DNA of 14,524 nt from CAYWCV01 sp964629885 (GCA_964629885.1 CAZVRJ010000055.1:1-14524); one strand, 5' to 3'; counted from the first letter of the stretch, positions 1 through 9,195 are shown. The notes: generated by a model from the sequence alone, not told the origin. Numbers and translations are program-made.

Positions 1-54
1 ATCAGGGGCATCAGGGGCATCAGGGGCATCAGGGGCATCAGGGGCATCAGGGGC
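1..54. repeat. Tandem 9-mer, six perfect copies of atcaggggc
   Basis: Six identical, back-to-back copies of the 9-mer ATCAGGGGC begin at the first base of the window, so more copies may lie outside it. The array breaks off sharply at 55 (aacgta). The unit shares the 9-bp period and the ATCAG core with the elements at 155-186, 12161-12198 and, on the other strand, 14448-14477. No ORF of note uses it. Perfect identity between copies suggests recent slippage. Confidence 0.95.
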
Positions 55-154
55 AACGTATGACTTTTTAGGAGTTCATTCCGAAATAGTTATAACTTTT
101 TTGGGAATTGAAACCGCAGCTTCAGAACTTATAAGCAAACAATCGTCCTATCAA

Positions 155-186
155 ATGATCATAAAGATCATATAGATCTGCGGTCA
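155..186 (+). repeat. GATC-rich 9-bp-periodic element, copy A
   Basis: GATC occurs at 157, 166 and 175, exactly 9 bp apart, and the element ends in GATCTGCGGTCA. Positions 165-186 match 12177-12198 at 19 of 22 bases, and an ATGATC block lies at the same distance (4 bp) upstream in both copies. The copy contains two overlapping short palindromes with 5-bp loops: TGATC/GATCA and AGATC/GATCT. It lies 127 bp before the tricorn-like gene. No function is known to me; it behaves like a dispersed intergenic repeat. Confidence 0.7.
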
Positions 187-190
187 TTGC

Positions 191-256
191 CTTGCTCTTG
201 CTCTTGCTCTTGTTCTTGTTCTTGTTCTTGCTCTTGCATTTGCTCTTGCTCTTGAA
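191..256. repeat. Degenerate CTTGCT hexamer array
   Basis: About ten to eleven consecutive hexamers of the form CTTGCT or CTTGTT run from 191 to 256. The variants are grouped: three CTTGCT, three CTTGTT, CTTGCT, CTTGCA, TTTGCT, CTTGCT, then a decayed CTTGAA. The array begins 4 bp after repeat copy A. Copy B at 12161-12198 is likewise followed at once by short tandem units (TCAATCC twice). This is a simple-sequence repeat about 57 bp before the tricorn-like start codon; copy-number change could alter spacing upstream of that gene. Confidence 0.9.
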
Positions 257-312
257 CTACGACCACCTCTTCACTACATTCCCATTCCATCGGTAACTTA
301 AGCTCTAATCAC

Positions 313-3300
313 ATGCTTCGTTCTGTCGTCATGCTTGTCGCCCTGCTGATCGCGGGCACCCAAACTTTCGCCCAAGGCACCCGCATCCTGCGCCAGCCCA
401 CAGGCTCGCAGTCGCACATCGTGTTCGTGCACTCGAACGACCTCTGGGTCGTGGCGCGCGACGGCGGCGATGCCCGCCGCCTCACCACGGCTATCGGTGC
501 CGAAGTGAACCCACGTTTATCGCCCGACGGCAAGACCGTTGCTTTCACTGGTCAGTACGACGGCAACATGGACGTGTTCATCGTCCCTATCGAGGGTGGA
601 CAACCCCAGCGACTCACCTGGCACCCGGGTCCGGATATGGTGACCGGTTGGACCCCCGACGGCAAAAATGTGATCTTCACATCCACCCGTGAAGGACACC
701 CGACAGCAACCATCAAATTCTTCCAAGTTCCAACCACCGGTGGCACCCCTACGGCCCTCGTAGTACCGCAGGCATCGATGGGCGACATGTCGCCCGATGG
801 AAACTGGATGGCCTACCAGCCGAACACGTTCTGGGATCCCGAGTGGAGGAATTACCGCGGTGGACAAGCACAACCCATTTTCGTGCTCAACTTGCGCAAT
901 TATGACCTCAAGCGCACCCGCCAAGCCGACAACGAGCGTCATGTGAATCCAATTTGGTTCGGCAACAAGGTCTATCACCTAAGTGAGCGCGATTTCGCGA
1001 ACAACATTTGGTCGTTCGATCCACAGTCCGGCACCGAAGAGCAAGTCACCTTCCACAAAGATTTCGATGTCAAGAACCTCGCCAAGGCAGGCGATCGCAT
1101 TGTCTACGAGCAAGGTGGCTATCTGCACCTGCTCGATCCGGCCACTAAGCAGTCAAAACAGCTCACCATCCATGTGCGTGGCGACCTGAACTGGGCCCGC
1201 GATCGCTGGATCGATGCCTCCGCAGCTCAGTTGCTCAACGCCAAGCTCTCGCCCACGGGCAAACGAGCCATCTTTGAATTCCGCGGCGAAATCTTCACCG
1301 TGCCGAAGGAAAACGGCGACTGGCGCAACCTCACCCAAAGCTCGGGTGCCGCCGACCGCTACCCGATCTGGTCGCCCGACGGCGCATCCATCGCATGGTT
1401 CTCCGATGCCGATGGTGAGTATAATCTGATGATCGCCGACCAAAGCGGACTCACAGCCCCGCGCAAGATCACACTGCCACACAAGAAGCACTATTTCCGT
1501 CCCGATTGGTCGCCCGACGGCAAATTCATCGCCTACACCGACACCGATTACCGCCTCTGGATCGTGGAGCTTGCAACCGGTGCCACTACCAGAGTCGATG
1601 CCGACGGCGTGGCACACCCAAACCGCACCATGAACCCGGTATGGTCGCCTGACAGCAAATGGATTGCCTATTCCAAGTTGCTCACCTCCGAATTCAAAGC
1701 CTTGTTTGTGTACTCACTCGACCAAAAGAAATTCTTCCAAGTCACCGATGGCATGGCGGATGTGATCAGCCCCCAATGGGACGAAAGCGGCAAATACCTC
1801 TACTTCCTGGCCAGCACGGATTTCGGGCGCAGCAGCGGATGGCTCGACATGAGCTCATACGACAGCCCCGTATCGCGTGGCGTCTATATGGCCGTATTGT
1901 CGAAGTCGACCCCATCCCCCCTCCTGCCAACCAGCGACGAAGAGCCAGTTAAGTCCGAAGAGAAAAAGGACGCTGCAGCCAAGTCGGATGTCGTGGTAAA
2001 AATTGATTTCGATGGTCTGCATAATCGTATACTGGCAATCGACATGCCCGTCCGCGATTACTCAGCCATTGAGCCGGGTCCCGACGGACAGTTCTTCGTG
2101 CTCGAAAACGTCCCTGGTGTGCAAGGCTCTGTCGTTCACCGATATAGCCTCAAAGATCGCAAGGCAACCGAATACATGCGCGGATTGGCGTATATGACGG
2201 TGTCGCATGACCGCAAGAATGTGCTCTACCGAGCCGGGACCACTTGGGGTATTGTGGGTTCAGGTGGAACGCCAAAAGTGAACGACGGACGCATAGAGAC
2301 GGGCTCCATCCGCATGAAACTGAACCCCCGCGAGGAATGGGAGCAGATCTTCAAGGAGGGATGGCGCAACATGCGCGATTTCCTCTATGTCGACAACCAG
2401 CACGGCGCACCGTGGGATGATGTGTACAAGTGGTACCATCCATGGCTCGAGCATGTGCATCACCGCAGCGACCTCACCTACCTGCTCGACATCGTGAGCG
2501 GCGAGATCGCCGTTGGACACTCCTATGTCAGTGGCGGTGATCTTCCAAGTGTTGATAACATCCCAGGTGGATTGCTCGGCGCCGATTACGAAATCTCGAA
2601 CAACCGCTTCCGAATCAAGCGCATTCTTACTGGCGAGAACTGGAACCCAGATCTCCGTGCACCACTCGCTGCACCGGGAATTGACATTAATGTCGGAGAT
2701 TACATCCTTGAGGTAAACGGTAAGCCACTCACCGCCGATATGAACATGTACAGCCTGTTTGAGGCGACCGCCAACCGCCAGACCGTGCTACGCGTGAATA
2801 GTCGTCCATCGACAGAAGGCTCTCGTTTGGTCACCGTGGTACCGGTTGCCAATGAGGCCGGCTTGCGTCAGCGTGCCTGGGTAGAAGGAAATGTCCGTAA
2901 AGTGGATGAGCTTTCTGGCGGCAAATTGGCTTACGTATGGGTGCCAAATACTGGACAAGGTGGATACACCTTCTTCAATCGCTATTATTTCAGCCAGCAA
3001 GACAAAAAGGGCGCCGTCATCGACGAGCGTAACAATGGAGGCGGATCAGCCGCCGATTACATCATCGATGTATTGGCACGACCACTCGTAGGCTACTTCA
3101 ACAACCGCACAGAGTCGCGTCGCCCTTCAACCTCACCGATTGCCGGCATATGGGGACCTAAAGTGATGATCATCAACGAAATGGCCGGTTCAGGCGGCGA
3201 CCTCATGCCGTATATGTTCCGTGAGCGGAAAATTGGTCCACTCATCGGCACCACGACCTGGGGTGGACTCGTCGGCACGTGGGATACTCCCCGCTACCTC

Positions 3301-3543
3301 GATGGTGGCTCCATGGTGGCTCCGCGTGGCGGCTTCATCGACATCAACGGCAACTGGGCCGTCGAAGCCGAGGGAGTTGCCCCCGACATCGAGGTGTTCC
3401 AACATCCGGCCGAGGTGATCAAAGGACGAGATCCGCAGCTCGAGGCATCCGTCAAAGAAGCCCTGCGCCTGCTCGAAACACAGGAAGTCAAACTCAAGCC
3501 CGAGCCCGCACCGCCAGTGAGGTATCGTAGACCGGGGCAGTGA
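313..3543 (+). CDS. Exported tricorn-like serine protease (peptidase S41)
   Basis: A tricorn-protease homologue of 1076 residues, near the size of archaeal tricorn. An N-terminal signal peptide (hydrophobic 5-16, likely cut after Ala20 in TFAQG) implies export, unlike cytosolic tricorn. Residues about 30-600 carry repeated SPDGK..IAY..WxV blades of WD40-like propellers. A charged linker lies near 540-560. The helical C1 region is about 665-750, PDZ about 755-845 and the S41 core about 850-1060. By motif, the catalytic residues are His736 (VGHSYV), Ser960 (AGSGGD) and Glu1018 (VEAEGV). The Ser-Glu spacing of 58 equals that of archaeal tricorn (Ser965, Glu1023). The serine preceding the histidine in the archaeal tetrad is Gly735 here. 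The start has no Shine-Dalgarno; Met7 is an alternative. The stop codon abuts the convergent M48 gene. Substrate unknown; peptide or misfolded-protein degradation in the envelope is inferred. Confidence 0.93.
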   Translation: MLRSVVMLVALLIAGTQTFAQGTRILRQPTGSQSHIVFVHSNDLWVVARDGGDARRLTTAIGAEVNPRLSPDGKTVAFTGQYDGNMDVFIVPIEGGQPQRLTWHPGPDMVTGWTPDGKNVIFTSTREGHPTATIKFFQVPTTGGTPTALVVPQASMGDMSPDGNWMAYQPNTFWDPEWRNYRGGQAQPIFVLNLRNYDLKRTRQADNERHVNPIWFGNKVYHLSERDFANNIWSFDPQSGTEEQVTFHKDFDVKNLAKAGDRIVYEQGGYLHLLDPATKQSKQLTIHVRGDLNWARDRWIDASAAQLLNAKLSPTGKRAIFEFRGEIFTVPKENGDWRNLTQSSGAADRYPIWSPDGASIAWFSDADGEYNLMIADQSGLTAPRKITLPHKKHYFRPDWSPDGKFIAYTDTDYRLWIVELATGATTRVDADGVAHPNRTMNPVWSPDSKWIAYSKLLTSEFKALFVYSLDQKKFFQVTDGMADVISPQWDESGKYLYFLASTDFGRSSGWLDMSSYDSPVSRGVYMAVLSKSTPSPLLPTSDEEPVKSEEKKDAAAKSDVVVKIDFDGLHNRILAIDMPVRDYSAIEPGPDGQFFVLENVPGVQGSVVHRYSLKDRKATEYMRGLAYMTVSHDRKNVLYRAGTTWGIVGSGGTPKVNDGRIETGSIRMKLNPREEWEQIFKEGWRNMRDFLYVDNQHGAPWDDVYKWYHPWLEHVHHRSDLTYLLDIVSGEIAVGHSYVSGGDLPSVDNIPGGLLGADYEISNNRFRIKRILTGENWNPDLRAPLAAPGIDINVGDYILEVNGKPLTADMNMYSLFEATANRQTVLRVNSRPSTEGSRLVTVVPVANEAGLRQRAWVEGNVRKVDELSGGKLAYVWVPNTGQGGYTFFNRYYFSQQDKKGAVIDERNNGGGSAADYIIDVLARPLVGYFNNRTESRRPSTSPIAGIWGPKVMIINEMAGSGGDLMPYMFRERKIGPLIGTTTWGGLVGTWDTPRYLDGGSMVAPRGGFIDINGNWAVEAEGVAPDIEVFQHPAEVIKGRDPQLEASVKEALRLLETQEVKLKPEPAPPVRYRRPGQ

Positions 3544-3556
3544 TTACTGCACCGGT
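3531..3556. terminator. Hairpin spanning two abutting stop codons, likely bidirectional terminator
   Basis: Left arm 3531-3541 (accggggcagt) pairs with right arm 3546-3556 (actgcaccggt) with one mismatch (3536/3551), leaving a 4-base loop (gatt). The stem therefore has 10 of 11 bases paired. It covers the TGA of the tricorn-like gene (3541-3543) and the stop of the M48 gene (3544-3546 on the plus strand), so both convergent transcripts would end in it. There is no long T tract on either side, only a T-rich tctttacctt on the plus strand, so intrinsic termination is inferred from placement and stem strength. Confidence 0.5.
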
Positions 3557-5031
3557 ATCTTTACCTTCGTACCTCTCGGTATCACCGTATCCAAGCCCAC
3601 TTGATTGATGATGGCAAAGTCGTTTGCCTTCATGTTCATTGGGATTGGGTTAGGCAGTAAGTCGGCGAAACGAGTATCGCGGTCAACTGTTCGTACCTGC
3701 AGGCGTACCGGCTTGATGGCTAGGATGCGGCTGTCGTTAAGCTGACGAAATCCCTTTGCTACGTTGTCGAACAGTGGCTGGTAAGAACCAAACGCTGTGT
3801 CGGATGTGTATCCCACAAATCGATATGTATTGCCACTGTAGGTCAAACCAAAGATGCTGAATCGGTATTTTTTTCCATCCTGAGTCGCGGCTTCGGTCAC
3901 CATCTGATAGCCACTTAATCCATTGATACTCAATGGGCCAGCACTCACTTGGGTCATGCCTTCGCTTCTGCCAAATTCCTCAACGGCTCCCTGTGGCGTC
4001 TTACCAGATGCTAACTGCATCACCATGATGGCCTTCTGATCTTTTTCGACGATGTAAACTTGCGAGGCCTCATTCACTGTGAACCAGCCAGCGGGGATTG
4101 GGAACATGAACTTGAGGTCAGGATGGTAGAAATTGCCGTTTTCGACAAATCCTTCACGTGGATTCTCACCAACGATCATGTTGTTGACCAAGTTGAGGTA
4201 TTCACCCTCATTTACTTTCTCTAGTGTCAAGCCTTTGCTCTCCCACTCGGCAGCCATCCGCTTGATGGCTTGTTCACGATCGCCTGGATCGGGGTGTGAC
4301 GAAAGGTGTGACGGAAGACCAGCGCCTGCTGCTTCAGACATCCTCTTGAGCGATACGAAAAACTCGGATCCCTCCGATGCTTTGTAGCCCGACAGTGCTG
4401 AGTACTCTACACCGAGACGGTCGGATTCGCGCTCGTGGTCACGACTGTAACGCAAGAAAAGCAGCTGTGCAGCTTGTCCACCGATGCCCAATAGATTTCC
4501 AGCCGGTATGCCTAGTAGCTGCTGGCCGAGCACTGCGCCACCAAGGAGTGCTATCTGACCCGCCTGCTGCTCGAATGCTCGCTGTGAGGCGTGGCGTGCA
4601 GCTACGTGCCCGATTTCGTGCCCAATTACGACGGCAAGCTGTGCTTCATTGTTGAGGTGTGTCAATAGTCCCCGAGTTACATACACGTAACCACCAGGCA
4701 ATGCGAATGCATTCACGACCGGACTGTTCAAAACCCTGAACGTGAATTGTGTGTTTTTAAATTCGGCACTCACGTCGTCGCGACGCATATGGCTCTCAGC
4801 CAAAACTTGCGCAGAAACCTTGTTAACATAGTCTGTTACCTTGGGATCATCATAAATACCATATTGGGCAACGATCTGAGGATCAGCCTCCTTGCCGATT
4901 TGAATCTCTTGTTGCCATGTATAACCGAATGCGCGTCGGTTGCCAGTTACGGGGTTTTCTTGGATAGTCATACATGCCGGAACGATGAGCGCAAATGAGC
5001 CGGCGAGCACAAACAGTAATATCTTTTTCAT
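3544..5031 (-). CDS. M48-family zinc metalloprotease lipoprotein (COG4784 type)
   Basis: The frame is open from 5100, but Met at 5031 (MKKILLFVLAG) is the better start: it begins a lipoprotein signal peptide with a lipobox-like IVPAC and Cys20 as the lipid site, giving 495 residues. The peptidase M48 domain spans about 50-260. The zinc motif is HEIGH at 138-142 and the third ligand is probably Glu202 in ERESDRLG. A hydrophobic glycine-rich stretch (about 157-190) follows the helix of the zinc motif, as in related periplasmic M48 proteases. The C-terminal 200 residues hold a beta-rich domain, and the end (DTVIPRGTKVKIP) resembles a LysM-like tail, as in COG4784 proteins. Expected role: periplasmic or outer-membrane protein quality control, like BepA. 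It converges without a gap on the tricorn-like protease; the next gene on its strand lies 102 bp upstream. Confidence 0.9.
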   Translation of the reverse strand: MKKILLFVLAGSFALIVPACMTIQENPVTGNRRAFGYTWQQEIQIGKEADPQIVAQYGIYDDPKVTDYVNKVSAQVLAESHMRRDDVSAEFKNTQFTFRVLNSPVVNAFALPGGYVYVTRGLLTHLNNEAQLAVVIGHEIGHVAARHASQRAFEQQAGQIALLGGAVLGQQLLGIPAGNLLGIGGQAAQLLFLRYSRDHERESDRLGVEYSALSGYKASEGSEFFVSLKRMSEAAGAGLPSHLSSHPDPGDREQAIKRMAAEWESKGLTLEKVNEGEYLNLVNNMIVGENPREGFVENGNFYHPDLKFMFPIPAGWFTVNEASQVYIVEKDQKAIMVMQLASGKTPQGAVEEFGRSEGMTQVSAGPLSINGLSGYQMVTEAATQDGKKYRFSIFGLTYSGNTYRFVGYTSDTAFGSYQPLFDNVAKGFRQLNDSRILAIKPVRLQVRTVDRDTRFADLLPNPIPMNMKANDFAIINQVGLDTVIPRGTKVKIPVQ

Positions 5032-5133
5032 AGCCTTTATTGAAATATTCCGATCTAAGATAATGTACTTGTAATTAAGTCTTATGGTTCCTGATATCAA
5101 AACGCATCTTAGCTATTGCTTAGTCTTTCTTAA

Positions 5134-6192
5134 TCAGTACTCCTCCCAATGCAGAGATTTTGCCGACTCCGATGTGAGGCGCATTCGCACACGAGCGACC
5201 ACAAAGCCCCGATCATCCTCGATATCGACGCGCCAGAGCCCCTGCGAAAGTGCCGATTTACGGCTTACCCCCCTGTAGCCTCCATCGCGGCCACCAATTG
5301 CGCGGTACTTGATTCGGTCAACGCTCTCCCACTTTTCGGTACGCTCGTCGTAACGCTGCCAGTGATGCACAATCCCGAACTCCATGCCGGTTGGGGCAAA
5401 TATGGATGCAAAAACATACACGGGTTGACCCGATATTTGGGGCAACGACTCTTCCCAAAATCGAATCCGATTCATGATGCCCATATCGGCTGCTTGCATA
5501 TTGTAACCGGTAGCAGTACGCTCGTAACCGACGTAGGCTCCTAAATGTTTCGCAGCGAGAGGGATGGGCGGAATCAAGTTCACGAAATACAGCACTAGAA
5601 TTGCTACATACACAATGCCTGACGAGAACCAAAGCCGCATTCGGCTAAATTCCACTTCCTCATGGGTAACCTTAACCAATAGGGCAATAACTGCCATAAC
5701 TAATAGCAGGCTAACCAACCCACTTGCCATGAACATCAGTGTACCCATCTGCTTGAAAAGTACAGGGAGCAAATAAATGAAATAGCTGAACGATGCGATG
5801 GTGAAAAGTGAAGTCTGAAAGTACACATTGCCCAATCTACGAGGCAAAAATTCGTTCGCAACGAGTAGCACCACCATCAACAAGATGAAGAAAAGTGTAG
5901 ACGATATAGTCGTGCTCTGGAAGTAATAGACTACATAGCTGCTAAATAGACCCCCTAGGAAAAACTGGACGGCATAGGTCCAAATCCAAGGATACTTTTG
6001 TAGCCAAGCATGCTGGATTTTATGTGTCGCTAATCCATGCGATATCACCAGGCTTACACCGGCCATTAGCAGGTAGGATCCTAAAATGAGGTTGTCGATC
6101 GGATTGTCGATCCTGTTTAAGGTGAAGACATCCCACAGGAATCCGGCGATAAAAATGACTACCGGGGTGAATTTTGAGTTTCTTATGTTCAT
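5134..6192 (-). CDS. Seven-helix membrane protein with C-terminal DUF2914 domain
   Basis: A 352-residue protein with about seven hydrophobic helices, near 10-25, 34-52, 68-90, 97-114, 124-146, 150-174 and 187-208. A soluble tail from about 215 follows. Residues about 258-340 fit DUF2914 (PF11141): a beta-rich domain with HHWQRYDERTEKW and a closing GLWRVDIEDDRGFVVARVR block, the usual W-R-V-x-V...G...R layout of that family. The N-terminal LWDVFTLNRIDNPIDN is a conserved block I recognise from FCB-group homologues. Function unknown; no transport or enzyme motif is visible. The start ATG lies only 5 bases downstream of a perfect TAATTTTG box (6198-6205), so the transcript could be leaderless. 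Base composition is more AT-rich than in the tricorn-like gene. It is followed on the same strand, after 102 bp, by the M48 gene. Confidence 0.8.
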   Translation of the reverse strand: MNIRNSKFTPVVIFIAGFLWDVFTLNRIDNPIDNLILGSYLLMAGVSLVISHGLATHKIQHAWLQKYPWIWTYAVQFFLGGLFSSYVVYYFQSTTISSTLFFILLMVVLLVANEFLPRRLGNVYFQTSLFTIASFSYFIYLLPVLFKQMGTLMFMASGLVSLLLVMAVIALLVKVTHEEVEFSRMRLWFSSGIVYVAILVLYFVNLIPPIPLAAKHLGAYVGYERTATGYNMQAADMGIMNRIRFWEESLPQISGQPVYVFASIFAPTGMEFGIVHHWQRYDERTEKWESVDRIKYRAIGGRDGGYRGVSRKSALSQGLWRVDIEDDRGFVVARVRMRLTSESAKSLHWEEY

Positions 6193-6197
6193 CGACT

Positions 6198-6205
6198 CAA
6201 AATTA
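6198..6205 (-). promoter_or_regulatory. Candidate -7 box TAATTTTG next to the DUF2914 gene start
   Basis: Read on the minus strand, the sequence TAATTTTG fits the Bacteroidota -7 consensus TAnnTTTG exactly and ends 5 bases before the ATG at 6192. Transcription from it would begin at or very near the start codon. No TTG lies at the expected distance upstream (17-23 bases), which weakens the call; the box could occur by chance in AT-rich DNA. Confidence 0.3.
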
Positions 6206-6309
6206 CGCAGGATGCAGCCGGATATTGCGAGATTTTTTTTCTTTTGTGCGTAAGGAATTGCGTTGGCAAGTATCTATTAAGAAAGAGCCACAACCAAATT
6301 CATCTCTCC

Positions 6310-6816
6310 ATGCCTGGAATCTACGACCACCTTTACGTTCACATTATCTTCTCCGTCAAAAACTCGGCATCTACCATTCGCAGGGAATGGCGTCAACCGA
6401 TGCAAAGAACGTTTGCGGCAATTCTGACGGTATGCGGACACCAAATGGTATCGTCTGCAATCATGCACGATCATGTCCACATCTTAATACGCATTCAGCC
6501 CCGAATGCTTCTGAATACGATGGTCGCAAAGCTCAAAAAGGATTCTACGAAATGGCTCCACGAACTGGATCCAGACAATGCTTCGGCTTTTCGGTGGCAA
6601 AAGGGATTCGCTGCATTCAGCGTTAGCCGGTCACGAACGGGATTGGTGCGCCGATATCTGGCACATCAAGAATCGTACCATATGCGTATGAACCTGAAAC
6701 AGGAGATGGAATCGCTCCTCGAGCCAAAATGGGATGAAATCGACATTGAGCACGATACCGCTAGCGGTGCATTATCAATCGTTGCTGAACCAACGGGAAT
6801 TCACCCAGCGAAATAA
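6310..6816 (+). CDS. HUH/Y1 transposase of the IS200-like family, single gene
   Basis: A 168-residue protein of the Y1_Tnp family (PF01797), with the start set at ATG 6310 because family members begin a few residues before the first strand (here MPGIYDHLYVHIIFSVKN). The open frame extends upstream to 6244, but that part does not look conserved. The HUH motif is His55-Val56-His57 within MHDHVHILI. The catalytic tyrosine is probably Tyr116 in RRYLAHQESYH, matching the YIxNQExHH block of the Bacteroidota subfamily. WQKGFAAFSVSRS (96-108) is another conserved block. The protein cuts and joins single-stranded DNA through a 5'-phosphotyrosine. It appears intact. It is not paired with tnpB, and its stop abuts the degP stop, so no room exists for a right end outside degP. 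It may be a domesticated or stranded copy. No Shine-Dalgarno is seen. Confidence 0.9.
   Translation: MPGIYDHLYVHIIFSVKNSASTIRREWRQPMQRTFAAILTVCGHQMVSSAIMHDHVHILIRIQPRMLLNTMVAKLKKDSTKWLHELDPDNASAFRWQKGFAAFSVSRSRTGLVRRYLAHQESYHMRMNLKQEMESLLEPKWDEIDIEHDTASGALSIVAEPTGIHPAK

Positions 6817-6826
<10 letters not shown>
6806..6826. terminator. Weak hairpin over the transposase and degP stops
   Basis: CAGCGA (6806-6811) can pair with TCGCCTG (6820-6826) with one bulged base, leaving an 8-base AT-rich loop that holds the two abutting stop codons (6814-6816 and 6817-6819). The placement mirrors the stronger hairpin at 3531-3556, but the stem is short. It is listed as a possible bidirectional terminator only. 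Confidence 0.25.
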
Positions 6827-8345
<1,519 letters not shown>

Positions 8346-8349
<4 letters not shown>

Positions 8350-9089
8350 GACAAGGCTTCTGAATACGAATCAAAGAGGATTTGTGCAGTGCGCGGCCGC
8401 ACACCGTCGAAGTGATAGGCAATATAGCGATCCATCATATATGTCATTTGACGTAAATCGGCCTCAGGAAGTTCCAACTCGAGCAAAACTTTTCGATTTC
8501 CTGCGATAGCATGGAACATATAGGCAAACATGGGATTTGTGACGGGCATTCCCTTTGCGCCAAATGTGTTCGACAATGTGCCCGTTTCCAACTCAAAATG
8601 CGGCGAGATAACCGCTGCACTGGGTTGATTGTCGCACTGCATGGCAACGCCGAGCCAGTCGCAGATGCGGACGATGATGTAAGGGAATAACTGGACGGGG
8701 TTATAAGGCGTATCTGCAAGCCAATTCAGCACCTGTACGCTGTTGTCGAACAGAGCCTCGTTTGCACCATCTTCCTGCAGAAGTCGGTTGAGCAGGTCGG
8801 TGAAAGCGATTCGGGCCACATATCGGTCAGGATGATTTGCGCCTGGCGGCCATGGATTTGCGACGGACAACTCGGTGAGCGTGTGTACCGACCTGCCTGT
8901 TTTGTGATGGTAGACCGCATCGACAATGAGACCGGGCTCAAGTTTTCCCGAAAACTTGCTCTTCGGCGAACGAGCGCCTTTTGCAATGACGCTCACTTTC
9001 CCATAATCGCGCGCAAACAACGACACAATCCGGCTCGATTCCTGGAAGTCGGTGGCTCGAAGTACGATGGCAGGACACTGACAGATCAT
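8346..9089 (-). CDS. recO: DNA repair protein RecO
   Basis: A 247-residue RecO, the usual size. The N-terminal OB fold covers about 1-80 and carries the typical opening (PAIVLRATDFQESSRIVSLF) and the basic VIAKGARSPKSKFSG loop. The C-terminal helical RecO_C domain follows from about 85 to 245. The four-cysteine zinc site found in Deinococcus RecO is not present: only Cys143 and Cys152 lie in the corresponding area, so the metal site is lost, as in E. coli. RecO loads RecA onto SSB-coated single-stranded DNA together with RecR in gap repair. It is the first gene of a recO-degP pair. A well-formed Bacteroidota promoter lies about 80 bases upstream (9167-9195), and the ATG start at 9089 fits the family. 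Confidence 0.88.
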
Positions 9090-9158
9090 GGATATGTTGC
9101 TAACGTTGTAATGTGACGAATATATCGGAAATGAACTAAAATTCTTCCTAATTTAGAC

Positions 9159-9193
9159 GTGTCCACCAAACCTATGGTTTGTAACGTAGACAC
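9159..9193. repeat. Nested inverted repeat in the recO-trkA divergent region
   Basis: CAAACC (9167-9172) and GGTTTG (9176-9181) form a perfect 6-bp palindrome around the loop tat. An outer pair, GTGTC (9159-9163) and GACAC (9189-9193), encloses it with an unequal internal loop. The inner palindrome contains the -7 box of the predicted recO promoter on the minus strand. It may be an operator for a dimeric regulator, or merely a symmetric promoter box. Confidence 0.5.
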
Positions 9194-9195
9194 AA
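9167..9195 (-). promoter_or_regulatory. Predicted recO-degP promoter, TTG-N18-TAGGTTTG
   Basis: On the minus strand, TTG (9193-9195) is followed after 18 bases by TAGGTTTG (9167-9174), an exact match to the Bacteroidota -33/-7 form TTG-N17-23-TAnnTTTG. It points toward recO, whose ATG is 77 bases downstream. This is the best promoter match in the window. No equally good match faces trkA on the other strand: TATGGTTTG there has three, not two, bases between TA and TTTG. Confidence 0.5.

Larger units (their letters stand above)
1..312. other. Non-coding, repeat-rich leader region
   Basis: These 312 bases hold no convincing gene on either strand. They contain three short-repeat blocks, listed separately: a 9-mer array at 1-54, a GATC-rich 9-bp-periodic element at 155-186 and a hexamer array at 191-256. 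The rest (55-154 and 257-312) is AT-rich sequence without a clear promoter: TAACTTTT near 93-100 resembles a Bacteroidota -7 box but has no TTG at the right distance upstream. The region ends at the start codon of the tricorn-like gene, which has no Shine-Dalgarno sequence. The left edge of the window cuts the first repeat, so its full size is unknown. Confidence 0.7.

Noticed and set aside
1..256. The tandem repeats as a CRISPR array
   Set aside because: Units are 6 or 9 bp, directly adjacent with no unique spacers, and no cas genes are in the window.
517..978. Long open frames antisense to the tricorn-like gene (also 1153-1617)
   Set aside because: They mirror the codon bias of the GC-rich sense gene, show no recognisable domain and have no promoter or neighbour support.
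5032..5100. N-terminal 23-residue extension of the M48 protease
   Set aside because: The extension is polar and would bury the lipoprotein signal peptide; Met at 5031 starts MKKILLFVLAG with a following lipobox cysteine.
6193..6816. A complete insertion sequence bounded by terminal hairpins
   Set aside because: I found no convincing subterminal hairpin on the left, and the gene abuts degP on the right, so no element boundaries can be drawn.
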